Shown one piece after another: positions 17,059 through 25,674 of a stretch of DNA of 64,000 nucleotides (positions within the stretch are counted from its first letter, which is position 1; the number at the start of each line of letters is the position of its first letter). A program made the position numbers and the translations under genes. Source of the stretch: Caldicellulosiruptor naganoensis (GTDB taxonomy: Bacteria; Bacillota; Thermoanaerobacteria; Caldicellulosiruptorales; Caldicellulosiruptoraceae). The stretch spans positions 595,501 to 659,500 of the forward strand of contig NZ_CP113864.1 of the NCBI RefSeq assembly GCF_026914285.1, read 5' to 3'. Below the pieces are notes generated by a model. The model ran no database searches. It was not told the origin of the DNA and was given only the letters and a program-made list of their open reading frames with translations.

Positions 17059-17083
17059 GCCTCCTTTTATTTTTGCACTATCG

Positions 17084-17112
17084 ATTATAATCTATCTTTT
17101 GCTCATTTTCAA
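17084..17112 (-). promoter_or_regulatory. promoter of tRNA-Ser
   Basis: Read on the minus strand, TTGAAA (17112-17107) and TATAAT (17089-17084) are separated by 17 bases, about 25 bases upstream of the tRNA 5' end. Confidence 0.75.
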
Positions 17113-17134
17113 GACAAAGATTTTCACTTTGCAA

Positions 17135-17163
17135 TTGACAATTCCACAAAATAGAAGTAATAT
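17135..17163 (+). promoter_or_regulatory. promoter of the thioesterase-fhs unit
   Basis: TTGACA at 17135-17140 and TAATAT at 17158-17163 are 17 bases apart. The first gene starts about 100 bases downstream. Confidence 0.55.
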
Positions 17164-17259
17164 ATTTATTAAAGTGAATAGTGTGAACAAAATTGTGCAC
17201 CATAATAAAGTACTGATACATGAGAGACTTTATTACCCAACTTTAAGGAGGCAAGAAAG

Positions 17260-17657
17260 TTGAAAAGCCAGGACTTGTAGTTGGACTAAGGAAAGAAATA
17301 ACATCCACAGTCACAGATGACATGCTTGCTTCGCATTTTCAAAGTGGGTTTTTGGATGTGTTTGCAACACCTTCAATGATAGCGCTGATGGAAAAGGCAG
17401 CACTTTTGTGTGCTCAGGAGCATTTAGAAGATGGGTATACAACAGTGGGAAGCAGAGTTGAAATTTCTCACATAGCACCAAGTCCAAAAGGAATGGTAGT
17501 AAAGGCTGTTGCTGAACTGATTGATATCCAAGACAGAAGACTCATTTTTAAAGTTGAGGCTTATGACAAGTTTGAGAAAATAGGAGAGGGTGTTCACGAG
17601 AGGTTTATTGTAAATAAAGAGAGATTTTTGCAAAAGACATATCAAAAGGCAAGGTGA
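17260..17657 (+). pseudogene. FlK-like acyl-CoA thioesterase, frameshift near the start
   Basis: Hot-dog fold thioesterase related to fluoroacetyl-CoA thioesterase FlK. The long frame, open through ATG 17322, has FATPSMIALMEKAAL, which supplies the Thr and Glu of the FlK active site, and VGSRVEISHIAPSPKG with the His. Upstream in the same frame one reads KPGLVVGLRKEITSTVTDDM, clearly the natural N-terminus, but no start codon is available. TTG 17260 has AAGGAGG eight bases before it and would enter this frame if one A were added to the AAAA at 17263-17266. Corrected, the protein has 132 residues. Translation from ATG 17322 would lack about 20 residues. Its natural substrate is unknown. Confidence 0.75.
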
Positions 17658-17663
17658 TTTTGT

Positions 17664-19328
17664 TTGAAAAGTACATCAAAACTACGAGAGGTAAAGTTAA
17701 AAAATATTACCGAGATAGCAGAAAGTATAGGTCTGAGCGAAGATGACATTGAGCTTTACGGAAAGTACAAGGCAAAGATAAATTTAGATGTTCTACAGCA
17801 AAAACCCCGACAAAAAGAAGGTAAAGTAATTTTGGTCACATCAATAAACCCAACGCCATATGGTGAGGGCAAGACAACAACAGCAATTGGCCTTTCGATG
17901 GCTATAAACAGGCTTGGATTTAAATCAATTGTAACCCTCCGAGAGCCTTCCTTAGGACCATATTTGGGAATTAAAGGTGGGGCAACAGGAGGTGGAGCTG
18001 CTCAAGTTTTGCCGAGCACAGACATTAATCTTCACTTTACAGGAGATATCCATGCAGTCACTACCGCAAACAATCTACTTTGTGCAACAGTTGACAATCA
18101 CATTTACCATGGAAATGAGCTAAATATCAATCCCAAAGCAATAATGGTAAAAAGATCAATGGATATGAATGACCGAGCCTTGCGAAATATTATCATTGGG
18201 CTTGGAGATGGGCAGAGAGGTGTTGTGCGTGAGGATGGTTTTGTCATTTCTGTTGCCACAGAAGTAATGGCAATACTTTGCTTATCACGTGATTTAGATG
18301 ACCTAAAAGAAAGGCTTGGAAATATCCTGGTAGGTTTTTCCTATGACAAAAAGCCTATATACGCCAAAGATTTAAAAGTTCATGGTGCTATGGCGCTTTT
18401 GTTAAAAGATGCTATAAAACCCAATCTTGTTCAAACATCAGAAGGTACTGCTGCACTAATCCATGGTGGACCATTTGCCAACATTGCCCATGGCACAAAC
18501 AGTATAATTGCAACCAAAATGGCACAAAAGCTTTCAGATTATGTTGTTGTTGAGGCAGGTTTTGGATCAGACTTAGGTGCAGAAAAGTTTGTCAATATAG
18601 TGTCAAGAAAAACTGGTATATACCCCTCAGCTGCTGTTGTAGTTGTAACAACAAAGGCTCTCAAATATCATGGCAGCATGGGGGCAAAAGAGGATTTGAC
18701 AAATGAAAATATAGAAGCGCTAAAAAAAGGTTTTTCAAACTTAGAAAAGCACATAGAAAATTTGAAATTGATGGGGCTTGAAATAGTTGTGGCGCTAAAT
18801 AAATTTCCAAATGACACTCCTGCAGAAATTTCAGAGATAGAGTCGTTTTGCAAAGATTGGGGTGTTGAATTTGCTGTTTCAGAGGTTTATGATCTTGGTT
18901 CAGAAGGTGCTTTGGATTTGGCAGAGAAGGTAATTGAAATAGCAAGCAAAAAGAGAAAGATCCAGTTTGTCTACGAGGATTCAGACCCAATCGAAGAGAA
19001 GATAAAAAAGGTTGCAAAGACAATTTATGGTGCTGCAGATGTGCAGTTTTCAAAGCCAGCACTTTCAATGTTGGATTTAATAAAAAAGCTCAATATTGAA
19101 CATTTTCCGATTTGTGTGGCGAAGACCCAGTATTCGTTGTCAGACAATCCAAAGCTTTTGGGAAGGCCAAAAGATTTTGTTTTGAATGTTAATGAGATAA
19201 GAATTAACAATGGTGCGCAATTTATTGTAGCAATCTGTGGTGACATTATGACAATGCCAGGACTTTCAAAAGACTACGCTGCACTTCATCTTGACATTGA
19301 TAAAGATGGAAATGTGGTGTGGGTGTGA
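17664..19328 (+). CDS. fhs: formate-tetrahydrofolate ligase
   Basis: ATP-dependent formation of 10-formyl-THF from formate and THF, feeding purine synthesis and one-carbon metabolism. The 554 residues match the family length. The ATP site TPYGEGKTTTAIGLSMAI lies near residues 60-80, and LREPSLGPYLGIKGGATGGG and the central NDRALRNIIIGLG are typical. It starts with TTG just after the thioesterase stop, so both are probably co-transcribed. The frame overlaps an upstream extension of the next ORF, but the next gene's real start is later. Confidence 0.96.
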   Translation: MKSTSKLREVKLKNITEIAESIGLSEDDIELYGKYKAKINLDVLQQKPRQKEGKVILVTSINPTPYGEGKTTTAIGLSMAINRLGFKSIVTLREPSLGPYLGIKGGATGGGAAQVLPSTDINLHFTGDIHAVTTANNLLCATVDNHIYHGNELNINPKAIMVKRSMDMNDRALRNIIIGLGDGQRGVVREDGFVISVATEVMAILCLSRDLDDLKERLGNILVGFSYDKKPIYAKDLKVHGAMALLLKDAIKPNLVQTSEGTAALIHGGPFANIAHGTNSIIATKMAQKLSDYVVVEAGFGSDLGAEKFVNIVSRKTGIYPSAAVVVVTTKALKYHGSMGAKEDLTNENIEALKKGFSNLEKHIENLKLMGLEIVVALNKFPNDTPAEISEIESFCKDWGVEFAVSEVYDLGSEGALDLAEKVIEIASKKRKIQFVYEDSDPIEEKIKKVAKTIYGAADVQFSKPALSMLDLIKKLNIEHFPICVAKTQYSLSDNPKLLGRPKDFVLNVNEIRINNGAQFIVAICGDIMTMPGLSKDYAALHLDIDKDGNVVWV

Positions 19329-19390
19329 ATCTCAATCTTTTTAAACTAGGTATGTGCACAAAACTGTGTTCAGGGGAGGTAGAAATTAAG

Positions 19391-20641
19391 ATGATTGACA
19401 CAACAAAATTTTCACTTGCTGATTTTGTAAAAAGCGAAGACAAGAACATTATGGAGCTTGCAAAGGAGTTTTGGGAGTACAAAGTAGACTTTGTCAGAAG
19501 AAGACATTATCAATACAGACGAGTTTCTATTACAGGTTCTGGTCCAACTATGAAGATAATTGACCATTATACAGGTGAAATCAGAGAGATGATTAATCTT
19601 GCGTCAAATGACTATTTAAATCTTACAAAGCATCCCAGAACAATTAAGGCAGGAATAGAAGCTCTCAAAAAATATGGAACAGGGGCAGGGTCTGTGCCAC
19701 TTTTAGGTGGAACACTTGATATACACGTTGAGCTTGAGAAAAAAATAGCAAAGTTCAAAGGATGTGAGGATGCACTTATTTACACAAGCGGATATGGGTC
19801 AAATTTGGGAACAATCTCTGCAATTTTGCACGAAAAGGATGTTGCAATATTAGACATGTATGTTCACGCAAGTATAATTGACGGTTGCAGAAATACAAAC
19901 GTAGAGTTTTTTAAACACAACAACATGGATTCTCTTGAGAGGGTGCTCAAAAAGGTAAAAGACAAATACAATACAAAGCTTGTAATAGTTGATGGTGTTT
20001 ACTCAATGGATGGTGACATTGCACCGCTTGACCAGATTGTTGAGATAGCTCACGCTTACGGTGCTTTTGTTATGGTAGATGAGGCGCATGCAACAGGTGT
20101 GATTGGCAAAAACGGCCGTGGTACACCTGAGCACTGCAATGTTGAAGGAAAGGTCGACATTGTTGCAGGTACACTTTCAAAAGCTTTGGGTGCAGTTGGC
20201 GGATTTATTGCAACAAACAAAGAGCTTGTAAATTATCTGCACTTTTACTCAAGAGCATACATGTTCTCAACAGCACCAACTCCACAAGCAACTGCTTCAC
20301 TGATTGAGGCTTTGAATGTCATTGAAGAAGAGCCAGAGCTAAGACAGAGGCTTTGGGATAATATAAGATACTTCAGAGAAAACCTATTAAAGCTTGGTTT
20401 TAACATTGGCAATCAGCAAACAGCAATATTCCCGATTATAATAGGTGATGATTATAAAGTGAAAGAAATGTGCCGAGAACTTCACGAGGCAGGTATCTAT
20501 GTGAACCCTGTATTCTACCCGGCTGTTCCAAGAAGACTGTCACGTATTAGAATTTCACTTACAGCAGGACATACAAAAGAGCATCTTGACAGGACATTGG
20601 ATGTTCTTGAACACTTGGGTAAGAAATACGGTATAATATAA
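19391..20641 (+). CDS. alpha-oxoamine synthase (KBL / 8-amino-7-oxononanoate synthase family)
   Basis: PLP enzyme that condenses an amino acid with an acyl-CoA. 416 residues from ATG 19391, which follows GGGGAGG; the frame continues upstream to 19319 but without a better start. The fold-type I markers are present: NLASNDYLNLTKHPR, GTGAGSVPLLGGT, VDEAHATGVIG with the PLP Asp, and GTLSKALGAVGGF with the PLP Lys. The extended N-terminus is unlike a minimal KBL or BioF. No biotin genes are nearby. The following zinc dehydrogenase makes a threonine-degradation pair (KBL plus TDH) possible, but a terminator separates them. Confidence 0.85.
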   Translation: MIDTTKFSLADFVKSEDKNIMELAKEFWEYKVDFVRRRHYQYRRVSITGSGPTMKIIDHYTGEIREMINLASNDYLNLTKHPRTIKAGIEALKKYGTGAGSVPLLGGTLDIHVELEKKIAKFKGCEDALIYTSGYGSNLGTISAILHEKDVAILDMYVHASIIDGCRNTNVEFFKHNNMDSLERVLKKVKDKYNTKLVIVDGVYSMDGDIAPLDQIVEIAHAYGAFVMVDEAHATGVIGKNGRGTPEHCNVEGKVDIVAGTLSKALGAVGGFIATNKELVNYLHFYSRAYMFSTAPTPQATASLIEALNVIEEEPELRQRLWDNIRYFRENLLKLGFNIGNQQTAIFPIIIGDDYKVKEMCRELHEAGIYVNPVFYPAVPRRLSRIRISLTAGHTKEHLDRTLDVLEHLGKKYGII

Positions 20642-20659
20642 AAGCAGGCTTTAAATAGG

Positions 20660-20697
20660 GAGGCTGCAAAATTTAATCTTGCAGCCTCTTAAAATTT
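20660..20697 (+). terminator. terminator after the alpha-oxoamine synthase gene
   Basis: GAGGCTGCAA at 20660-20669 pairs perfectly with TTGCAGCCTC at 20679-20688, followed by TTAAAATTT. Confidence 0.75.
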
Positions 20698-20731
20698 ATG
20701 ATTATATTGAGAAAGGGGAAAAAATAAAAAG

Positions 20732-21949
20732 ATGAAAGCAATCGTCTTTGATGCAAGTGTGGGAAAATACATAAGAACTTTGGTCTTAGGCAAGATTTCA
20801 AAAAGATTTTTCTACAATCGGCTATCATGTATCCAGCTCAAAGATATTCCCGAACCAGGGCTTCCATCTGAAAACTACGTAAAGATAAAAACAACATACG
20901 CAGGAATTTGCGGTTCTGACCTAAACCTAATTTTTTTGCATGACTCACCTTCAACCTCACCATTTGCTTCATTCCCATTTGTAATTGGCCATGAAAACCT
21001 TGGAGTAATAATTGAAAAGGGTAAGAACGTATCAGAATTTGAGATAGGTGAAAGGGTGATTGTAGACCCAGTTTTGGACTGTGACGCAAGAGAACTTCCA
21101 AGATGTCCTTCGTGCCAAGAAGAAGAGTTTTCAACCTGTTTAAATATTACTGAAGGAAAGCTCAAACCCGGTACCATCATGGGTACCTGCAGTTCAACAG
21201 GTGGTTCATGGGGAGAGTATTTTATTGCTCACAAGTCACAGGTTATAAAGGTGCCTGATTCTGTTAAAGATGAGGAGGCAATTTTAGTAGACCCTTTAGC
21301 ATCTGCTCTTCATCCTGTTATGAGAAACTTTCCAGGAGACTCTGACAAGGTTTTGGTGTATGGTGCTGGAATAATAGGGCTTTTGGTCATCTGGAGCCTG
21401 AGGAAACTTGGATGCAAAGCGGACATCACAGCAGTTGCAAAGTACGACTTTCAGGCAGACTTGGCAATGGAGTTTGGCGCAAACAGGGTTGTAAGGTCGT
21501 CAGAAGATTATTTAGAAGAGCTTGCGAAGGTGTGCGATGCAAAGATTTTCAAGCCAATGATTGGGGAGAAAGTCTTGCTTGGCGGGTTTGACAAGGTGTT
21601 TGACTGCGTTGGTTCAAAGAAAACTATTCGAGATGGTATGTGGCTAACAAAACAACGCGGAAGCTATATTTTGGTTGGGCTTGCTTCAGTTGTGAAGGAT
21701 TTGGATTTGACTCCCATTTGGTTCAAGGAGCTCAATGTAAGGGGAGCTTATTGCTATAGTACAGAGAACATAAACGACTGTAGAATCTCTACCTACCAGC
21801 TTGCATTAAATCTTATACAACAATTTGGAATTCCGTATGATAAGTTGATCACTCATTATTTTGACATAAATGAATATCAAAGAGCAATAGAGGTAGCGTC
21901 TTCAAAGGGAAGTGAGAAGAGTATAAAAGTTGTGTTTAAATTTTTGTGA
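20732..21949 (+). CDS. zinc-dependent medium-chain alcohol dehydrogenase family protein
   Basis: NAD(P)-dependent dehydrogenase of the MDR superfamily, 405 residues. The catalytic zinc region has YAGICGSDLNL and IGHENLGVIIEKG. A structural-zinc-like loop follows with four Cys (CDARELPRCPSCQEEEFSTC). The cofactor Rossmann motif VYGAGIIGLLVIWSL begins near residue 210. The N-terminus is about 40 residues longer before the zinc ligand than in typical ADHs. The spread-out Cys loop is also unusual. Substrate cannot be inferred; threonine dehydrogenase is only a possibility from the neighbouring gene. Confidence 0.82.
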   Translation: MKAIVFDASVGKYIRTLVLGKISKRFFYNRLSCIQLKDIPEPGLPSENYVKIKTTYAGICGSDLNLIFLHDSPSTSPFASFPFVIGHENLGVIIEKGKNVSEFEIGERVIVDPVLDCDARELPRCPSCQEEEFSTCLNITEGKLKPGTIMGTCSSTGGSWGEYFIAHKSQVIKVPDSVKDEEAILVDPLASALHPVMRNFPGDSDKVLVYGAGIIGLLVIWSLRKLGCKADITAVAKYDFQADLAMEFGANRVVRSSEDYLEELAKVCDAKIFKPMIGEKVLLGGFDKVFDCVGSKKTIRDGMWLTKQRGSYILVGLASVVKDLDLTPIWFKELNVRGAYCYSTENINDCRISTYQLALNLIQQFGIPYDKLITHYFDINEYQRAIEVASSKGSEKSIKVVFKFL

Positions 21950-22125
21950 TTTTTGTATAGATAAGAGGGTATTGATGAATACATTAAAAAGATATTAAAA
22001 TTGAATTAACATGAAGTAGAGAATTTTACATGTATCTTTACAAAAACTTATTGTGTATATTTATCAAGAAAATGGGTATATATTTAGAAGAAAACATGAA
22101 AGGAATTAAGTAGTTGGTGAGATGA

Positions 22126-23040
22126 ATGAAAGAAAGATTTAGTAGGGTATTTGGCATAGTGTTATTTACAGAGTTTTTACTATTTTGTGCGCTGGTTGTA
22201 TATATACAGTTTCAGACTAATACATATAGTTTTATAGCTTGGGTTCTGATTTGTTTGAGCTCAATTCTGATAACTATAACAGGATATGTTTTTGGAATCC
22301 TGCCTTATATTAGAGAAATATGTAGCCGTGTTGAAAAGATGCAAGAGATATTAAAGGAAATTAATGAAGACTTTAATCTTGGGGTAAAAAGTGATGTTGA
22401 ATTTGAAAATTCTTTAAATATTATTAAAAGCCAGTTGAAGTTTTTACAAGGTGAGAGTCAAAAAGCAGATGAATTTTTTGAACAATATAAAGAGATAATA
22501 ATCCGAAATGTAAAGCTTATCTATGATATGGCTAAAAACAAAAATGAAAAAGAGATAGAAGGACTTGCAAGGTCTCTTTTAAACATTGTTGAGGCCAGTA
22601 TATATTCTAAGCACATATTTGTTCCTCTGTGGTATGAAATTATATGTTTTCAAACAGTTCTGTCAGGATGTGTGTACTCAATAAAAAATAACTTTGAGAT
22701 AGTAGTGAATGTTCAGGAAGAAGGTTTAAAACAATCACTTGTTGTGCATGGGATTTTGACATCACTTGCAAAGCTTTTTATTTACTGTGGAGGGAGACAG
22801 TTTCCGATTAAGAATATCCTCCAGCTTTCAGTAATAAACTTATCAGGACATTTAAGTTTACGTCTTTATTACAACAACACTGTTCAAGATTTAAATAAGA
22901 TTGAGGAATTGCTAAATAGGTTGAAACAACGTTTTTATCTTTACTATCCGGAGGGTACATATGCTGTTAATTATTCATCAGGGGAAAATCACCTTGTAAT
23001 TGAGATTTCAGTTCCAATAGTTGAGTCTTCGATAAGGTGA
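22126..23040 (+). CDS. two-helix membrane protein with a kinase-like cytoplasmic region
   Basis: 304 residues, not recognised. Two membrane helices lie at about 8-28 and 36-58, separated by a short loop. A long helical, charged region (RVEKMQEILKEINEDFNLGV onward) follows, then a mixed alpha/beta region from about residue 165. The general plan resembles a membrane sensor kinase with a histidine phosphotransfer-like helix pair and a degenerate ATPase domain, but I see no H-box and no N, G1 or G2 boxes. ATG 22126 has GGTGAG just upstream. The gene precedes a LacI-type regulator gene by about 100 bases. Confidence 0.6.
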   Translation: MKERFSRVFGIVLFTEFLLFCALVVYIQFQTNTYSFIAWVLICLSSILITITGYVFGILPYIREICSRVEKMQEILKEINEDFNLGVKSDVEFENSLNIIKSQLKFLQGESQKADEFFEQYKEIIIRNVKLIYDMAKNKNEKEIEGLARSLLNIVEASIYSKHIFVPLWYEIICFQTVLSGCVYSIKNNFEIVVNVQEEGLKQSLVVHGILTSLAKLFIYCGGRQFPIKNILQLSVINLSGHLSLRLYYNNTVQDLNKIEELLNRLKQRFYLYYPEGTYAVNYSSGENHLVIEISVPIVESSIR

Positions 23041-23146
23041 GTTTGAGGTGATTTTGTATAAGACAAGGTTTGAAATATCTCAAAAAATTTAGTATTATTG
23101 ATACTAAGCTTAAGATCAAGATAAAAAAGAATAGGATGATAATGGG

Positions 23147-24160
23147 ATGGTAACCATAAAGGATATAGCAAGAGAAGCAGGGGTGTCACCTTCAACAGTA
23201 TCACGAGTACTTTCTGGCAAAGCAAAGATTTCACCTGAGACAACAAAAAGAGTGATGGACGCAATTAAGCGGCTTGGATATATTCCCAATGCGAGTGCAA
23301 AAAGCCTTGTGATGAAAAAGGCATACTCTATAGGGATTTTCATGCCACGAAGACTTGAGCAGACACTTACAAGCACCTTTTTTGACCAGGTGGTATCTGG
23401 GATTTGCAGTTATATTAACAACACAGAATATGAGATTGTGCTGACTATTGTACCGCCAGAAAAGGAAAAGGAAAGCTTAGAAAGACTAATAAAAAGCAGG
23501 AAAGTGGATGGATTTATCCTCCTCACCTCCCGTATAAATGACTATGCTATCAGATATCTTCGTTCTATCAAGTTTCCTTTTGTTTTAATAGGTTCACCTG
23601 ATAAAGACAAGGATTATGTGAACTGGGTTGACAATGACAACAAAAGAGCAGGGTTTGACGCAACAGAGTATTTAATCAAGCTTGGACACACTCAAATAGG
23701 TTTTTTAGGTGGTATGGAAAATCTTGTTTTAACTCAGGATAGACTCTCTGGCTATAAGAGTGCTTTGAGCAAATATAAAATTCCAGTTGAAAACCAATAT
23801 ATTATGTTCACAGAGTTTGATGAGCAAAGTTCATATGAAAAGGCAAAGCAGTTGTTGACTTTAAAAAATAGGCCAACTGCTATTGTCTGTATTGACGAGG
23901 TTGTGGCATATGCAGCAGTAAAAGCATGCAGAGAACTTGATTTGAAAGTAGGGTATGATGTGTCTATAATTGGATTTAATGAGTCCATCTTTTCTAAGCT
24001 GTCTTCACCAAGGCTTACTACAGTTGACACTAACATATTTTACCTTGGCTATTATGCTGCTGAAATGCTTATGAAAGAGTTAGAAGAACCGTATAAAACT
24101 TACAAAAGACTTATAGTGCAGCATTCAATTGTAGAAGGAGAGACTTGTAGAGCTATTTAA
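23147..24160 (+). CDS. LacI-family transcriptional regulator
   Basis: 337 residues. The N-terminal helix-turn-helix TIKDIAREAGVSPSTVSRVL and hinge RLGYIPNASAKSL are canonical. The rest is a periplasmic-binding-protein-like effector domain (YSIGIFMPRR; FFDQVVSGICSYI; STTVDT-type C-terminal strand LTTVDTNIFYLGYYAAEML). Effector likely a sugar, but no transporter is adjacent. The next gene, an esterase, is 33 bases downstream and may be its target or co-transcribed. Confidence 0.93.
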   Translation: MVTIKDIAREAGVSPSTVSRVLSGKAKISPETTKRVMDAIKRLGYIPNASAKSLVMKKAYSIGIFMPRRLEQTLTSTFFDQVVSGICSYINNTEYEIVLTIVPPEKEKESLERLIKSRKVDGFILLTSRINDYAIRYLRSIKFPFVLIGSPDKDKDYVNWVDNDNKRAGFDATEYLIKLGHTQIGFLGGMENLVLTQDRLSGYKSALSKYKIPVENQYIMFTEFDEQSSYEKAKQLLTLKNRPTAIVCIDEVVAYAAVKACRELDLKVGYDVSIIGFNESIFSKLSSPRLTTVDTNIFYLGYYAAEMLMKELEEPYKTYKRLIVQHSIVEGETCRAI

Positions 24161-24193
24161 AATGATGTTATTAGAAAACAGGGGGGAAATTTT

Positions 24194-24952
24194 TTGCAAA
24201 AGCATGTTGAAATAAAAAATAAGATTGGTCAGGTTCTGCGCGGATATTTACATGTGCCAAATGAGTTTGAAGGAAGAGTGCCTGCAGTTGCAATCTTTCA
24301 CGGTTTTACAGGCAACAAAATGGAACCGCATTTCATATTTGTGAAGTTGTCTCGTTTGCTTGAAAACTATGGTATTGCAAGTGTTAGGTTTGACTTTGCA
24401 GGCTCTGGTGAATCAGACGGTGAATTTTACGACATGACGGTAACTCGCGAGATTGACGATGCAAGGTGTATACTTGACTATCTATTTTCACTGGACTTTG
24501 TTGACAAGCAAAAGGTGTCAATTGTAGGGCTGTCTCTCGGTGGTGCAATTGCTTCATATCTTGCTGGTGAGTACAGAGAAAAACTTCACAAGGTTGTACT
24601 GTGGGCGCCTGCCGGAAATATGAAAGAAATTGCAAGAAATGTAGTTGAGAGTAACCCACTTATTAAAGAGAAAGGATATATTGATTTGGGTGGTCTTCTT
24701 TTATCGCAGGATTTTTATTATGATTTGCAAAAGTATGATTTCTTCGAAGCAATAAAGAAGTATCCAAATAAAGTTTTAATTTTGCACGGCACAAACGACA
24801 CAGCAGTTCCGGTTGAAGTTGGGAGAAAATACAAAGAGATTTTAGGTGATAGAGCGCTGCTTGTTGAGATAGAAGGTGCTGATCACACATTTAACAAATA
24901 TGAGTGGGAAAGGATTGTGTTAGACAAGACAGTTGAGTTTTTGAGGGAATAA
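24194..24952 (+). CDS. alpha/beta hydrolase, esterase (cinnamoyl/feruloyl esterase-like)
   Basis: 252 residues with a full alpha/beta-hydrolase triad: nucleophile Ser in VGLSLGGAIA, Asp in HGTNDTAVP and His in EGADHTFNK. An oxyanion-hole segment IFHGFTGNKMEPH and the RFDFAGSGESDGEF segment match the Est1E/LJ0536 type cinnamoyl esterases of plant-biomass degraders. A plant-wall role is inference. TTG start 24194 has GGGGGGA eight bases upstream. Confidence 0.88.
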   Translation: MQKHVEIKNKIGQVLRGYLHVPNEFEGRVPAVAIFHGFTGNKMEPHFIFVKLSRLLENYGIASVRFDFAGSGESDGEFYDMTVTREIDDARCILDYLFSLDFVDKQKVSIVGLSLGGAIASYLAGEYREKLHKVVLWAPAGNMKEIARNVVESNPLIKEKGYIDLGGLLLSQDFYYDLQKYDFFEAIKKYPNKVLILHGTNDTAVPVEVGRKYKEILGDRALLVEIEGADHTFNKYEWERIVLDKTVEFLRE

Positions 24953-24964
24953 GAAGAAAAGCCC

Positions 24965-25022
24965 AAAAGGGCTGGGGATGGAAGTTGCTTAAAGCTTTAA
25001 AAACTATCCCCCAGCCCTTTTT
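24965..25022 (+). terminator. terminator after the esterase gene
   Basis: AAAAGGGCTGGGGAT at 24965-24979 pairs with ATCCCCCAGCCCTTT around 25005-25020, with one bulged C and a T tail. Confidence 0.85.
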
Positions 25023-25086
25023 CACATGTTGAGTTTTTAATGAATATAATAGAATAAAACTATCTGCAGAGAGAATATATTAAGTT

Positions 25087-25260
25087 ATGAGCAAGCATTT
25101 GTTACATCACAAAAATAAAAAACAAATAGGTCTTGTTCTTTTACTGCTTGGCATTGGAATTTTGATTTCAATCATAATGCCACCATGGCTTTTGGTCTTT
25201 ATTATAGCTCTTGGTTTGATTGGTAGCGGAATCTATATCTTTTTTAAAGATGGGAGATGA
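25087..25260 (+). CDS. 57-residue membrane protein
   Basis: Small ORF between two terminators, starting MSKHLLHHKNKKQIGLVLLL. Two hydrophobic helices, IGLVLLLLGIGILISIIM and WLLVFIIALGLIGSGIYIFF, are separated by the turn PPW. The basic N-terminus suggests an N-in topology. I do not know its function. It lies six bases ahead of the putative spoVM ORF and may share its transcript. Confidence 0.6.
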   Translation: MSKHLLHHKNKKQIGLVLLLLGIGILISIIMPPWLLVFIIALGLIGSGIYIFFKDGR

Positions 25261-25266
25261 AATAAA

Positions 25267-25341
25267 ATGAAAATAATGGTATTAAAGATGCCAACGTTTT
25301 TAAGCAAATTTATTAAAAGATTATTTAAAATCAATGAATAA
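25267..25341 (+). CDS. spoVM: probable SpoVM, 24-residue sporulation peptide
   Basis: SpoVM is a 26-residue amphipathic peptide in Bacillus that recognises the curvature of the forespore membrane and anchors the coat through SpoIVA. This ORF reads MKIMVLKMPTFLSKFIKRLF and four more residues. Aligned with Bacillus SpoVM (MKFYTIKLPKFL...), it keeps M1, K2, K7, P9, F11 and L12 without gaps, including the key Pro9, and continues as a basic amphipathic helix. GGGAG at 25252-25256 is ten bases before the ATG. In Bacillus spoVM is the neighbour of rpmB, and rpmB lies right here, convergent. The short length limits certainty. Confidence 0.72.
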   Translation: MKIMVLKMPTFLSKFIKRLFKINE

Positions 25342-25356
25342 TGAAAAAGGATAAAG

Positions 25357-25399
25357 AAAAAGTTCAAGATAAACCTTGTATGCTTATCTTGAACTTTTT
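25357..25399. terminator. bidirectional terminator between spoVM and rpmB
   Basis: AAAAAGTTCAAGATAA at 25357-25372 pairs perfectly with TTATCTTGAACTTTTT at 25384-25399. A run of A on the left and of T on the right means it can work on both strands. Confidence 0.88.
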
Positions 25400-25402
25400 A
25401 TT

Positions 25403-25588
25403 TTAAGCTCGGACAACTTTACCAGCCTTAATACAGCTTGTGCACACATAAATTCTCTTTCTTGTACCATTTATTATTACTCTAATCTTCTTTACATTTG
25501 GTTTCCAAGTTCTTCTTGACTTTTTATTTGAGTGACTTACTTTATTCCCGAACGATACTTTTTTATTGCAAATTTCACACATAGCCAT
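25403..25588 (-). CDS. rpmB: 50S ribosomal protein L28
   Basis: 61-residue ribosomal protein beginning MAMCEICNKKVSFGNKVSHS and ending CTSCIKAGKVVRA. Two CxxC pairs (CEIC, CTSC) show the zinc-binding form. Its start is preceded by AAGGAGG. It is convergent with the probable spoVM. Confidence 0.98.
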   Translation of the reverse strand: MAMCEICNKKVSFGNKVSHSNKKSRRTWKPNVKKIRVIINGTRKRIYVCTSCIKAGKVVRA

Positions 25589-25674
25589 TTTTATTTTCCC
25601 TCCTTGAATTTATAAAAGCGAACAAAAAGCCACAAACTATTTTAACATAAAAAAAAGGGAAAAGGCAAGTTTTT

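Noticed and set aside
18661-19068. 135-codon minus-strand ORF opposite fhs
   Set aside because: Shadow of fhs, low-complexity Leu/Pro/Ser content.
20732-21949. Firm call of threonine dehydrogenase (tdh)
   Set aside because: Adjacency to a KBL-like gene is suggestive, but a terminator separates them and the long N-terminus and Cys-rich loop are not typical.
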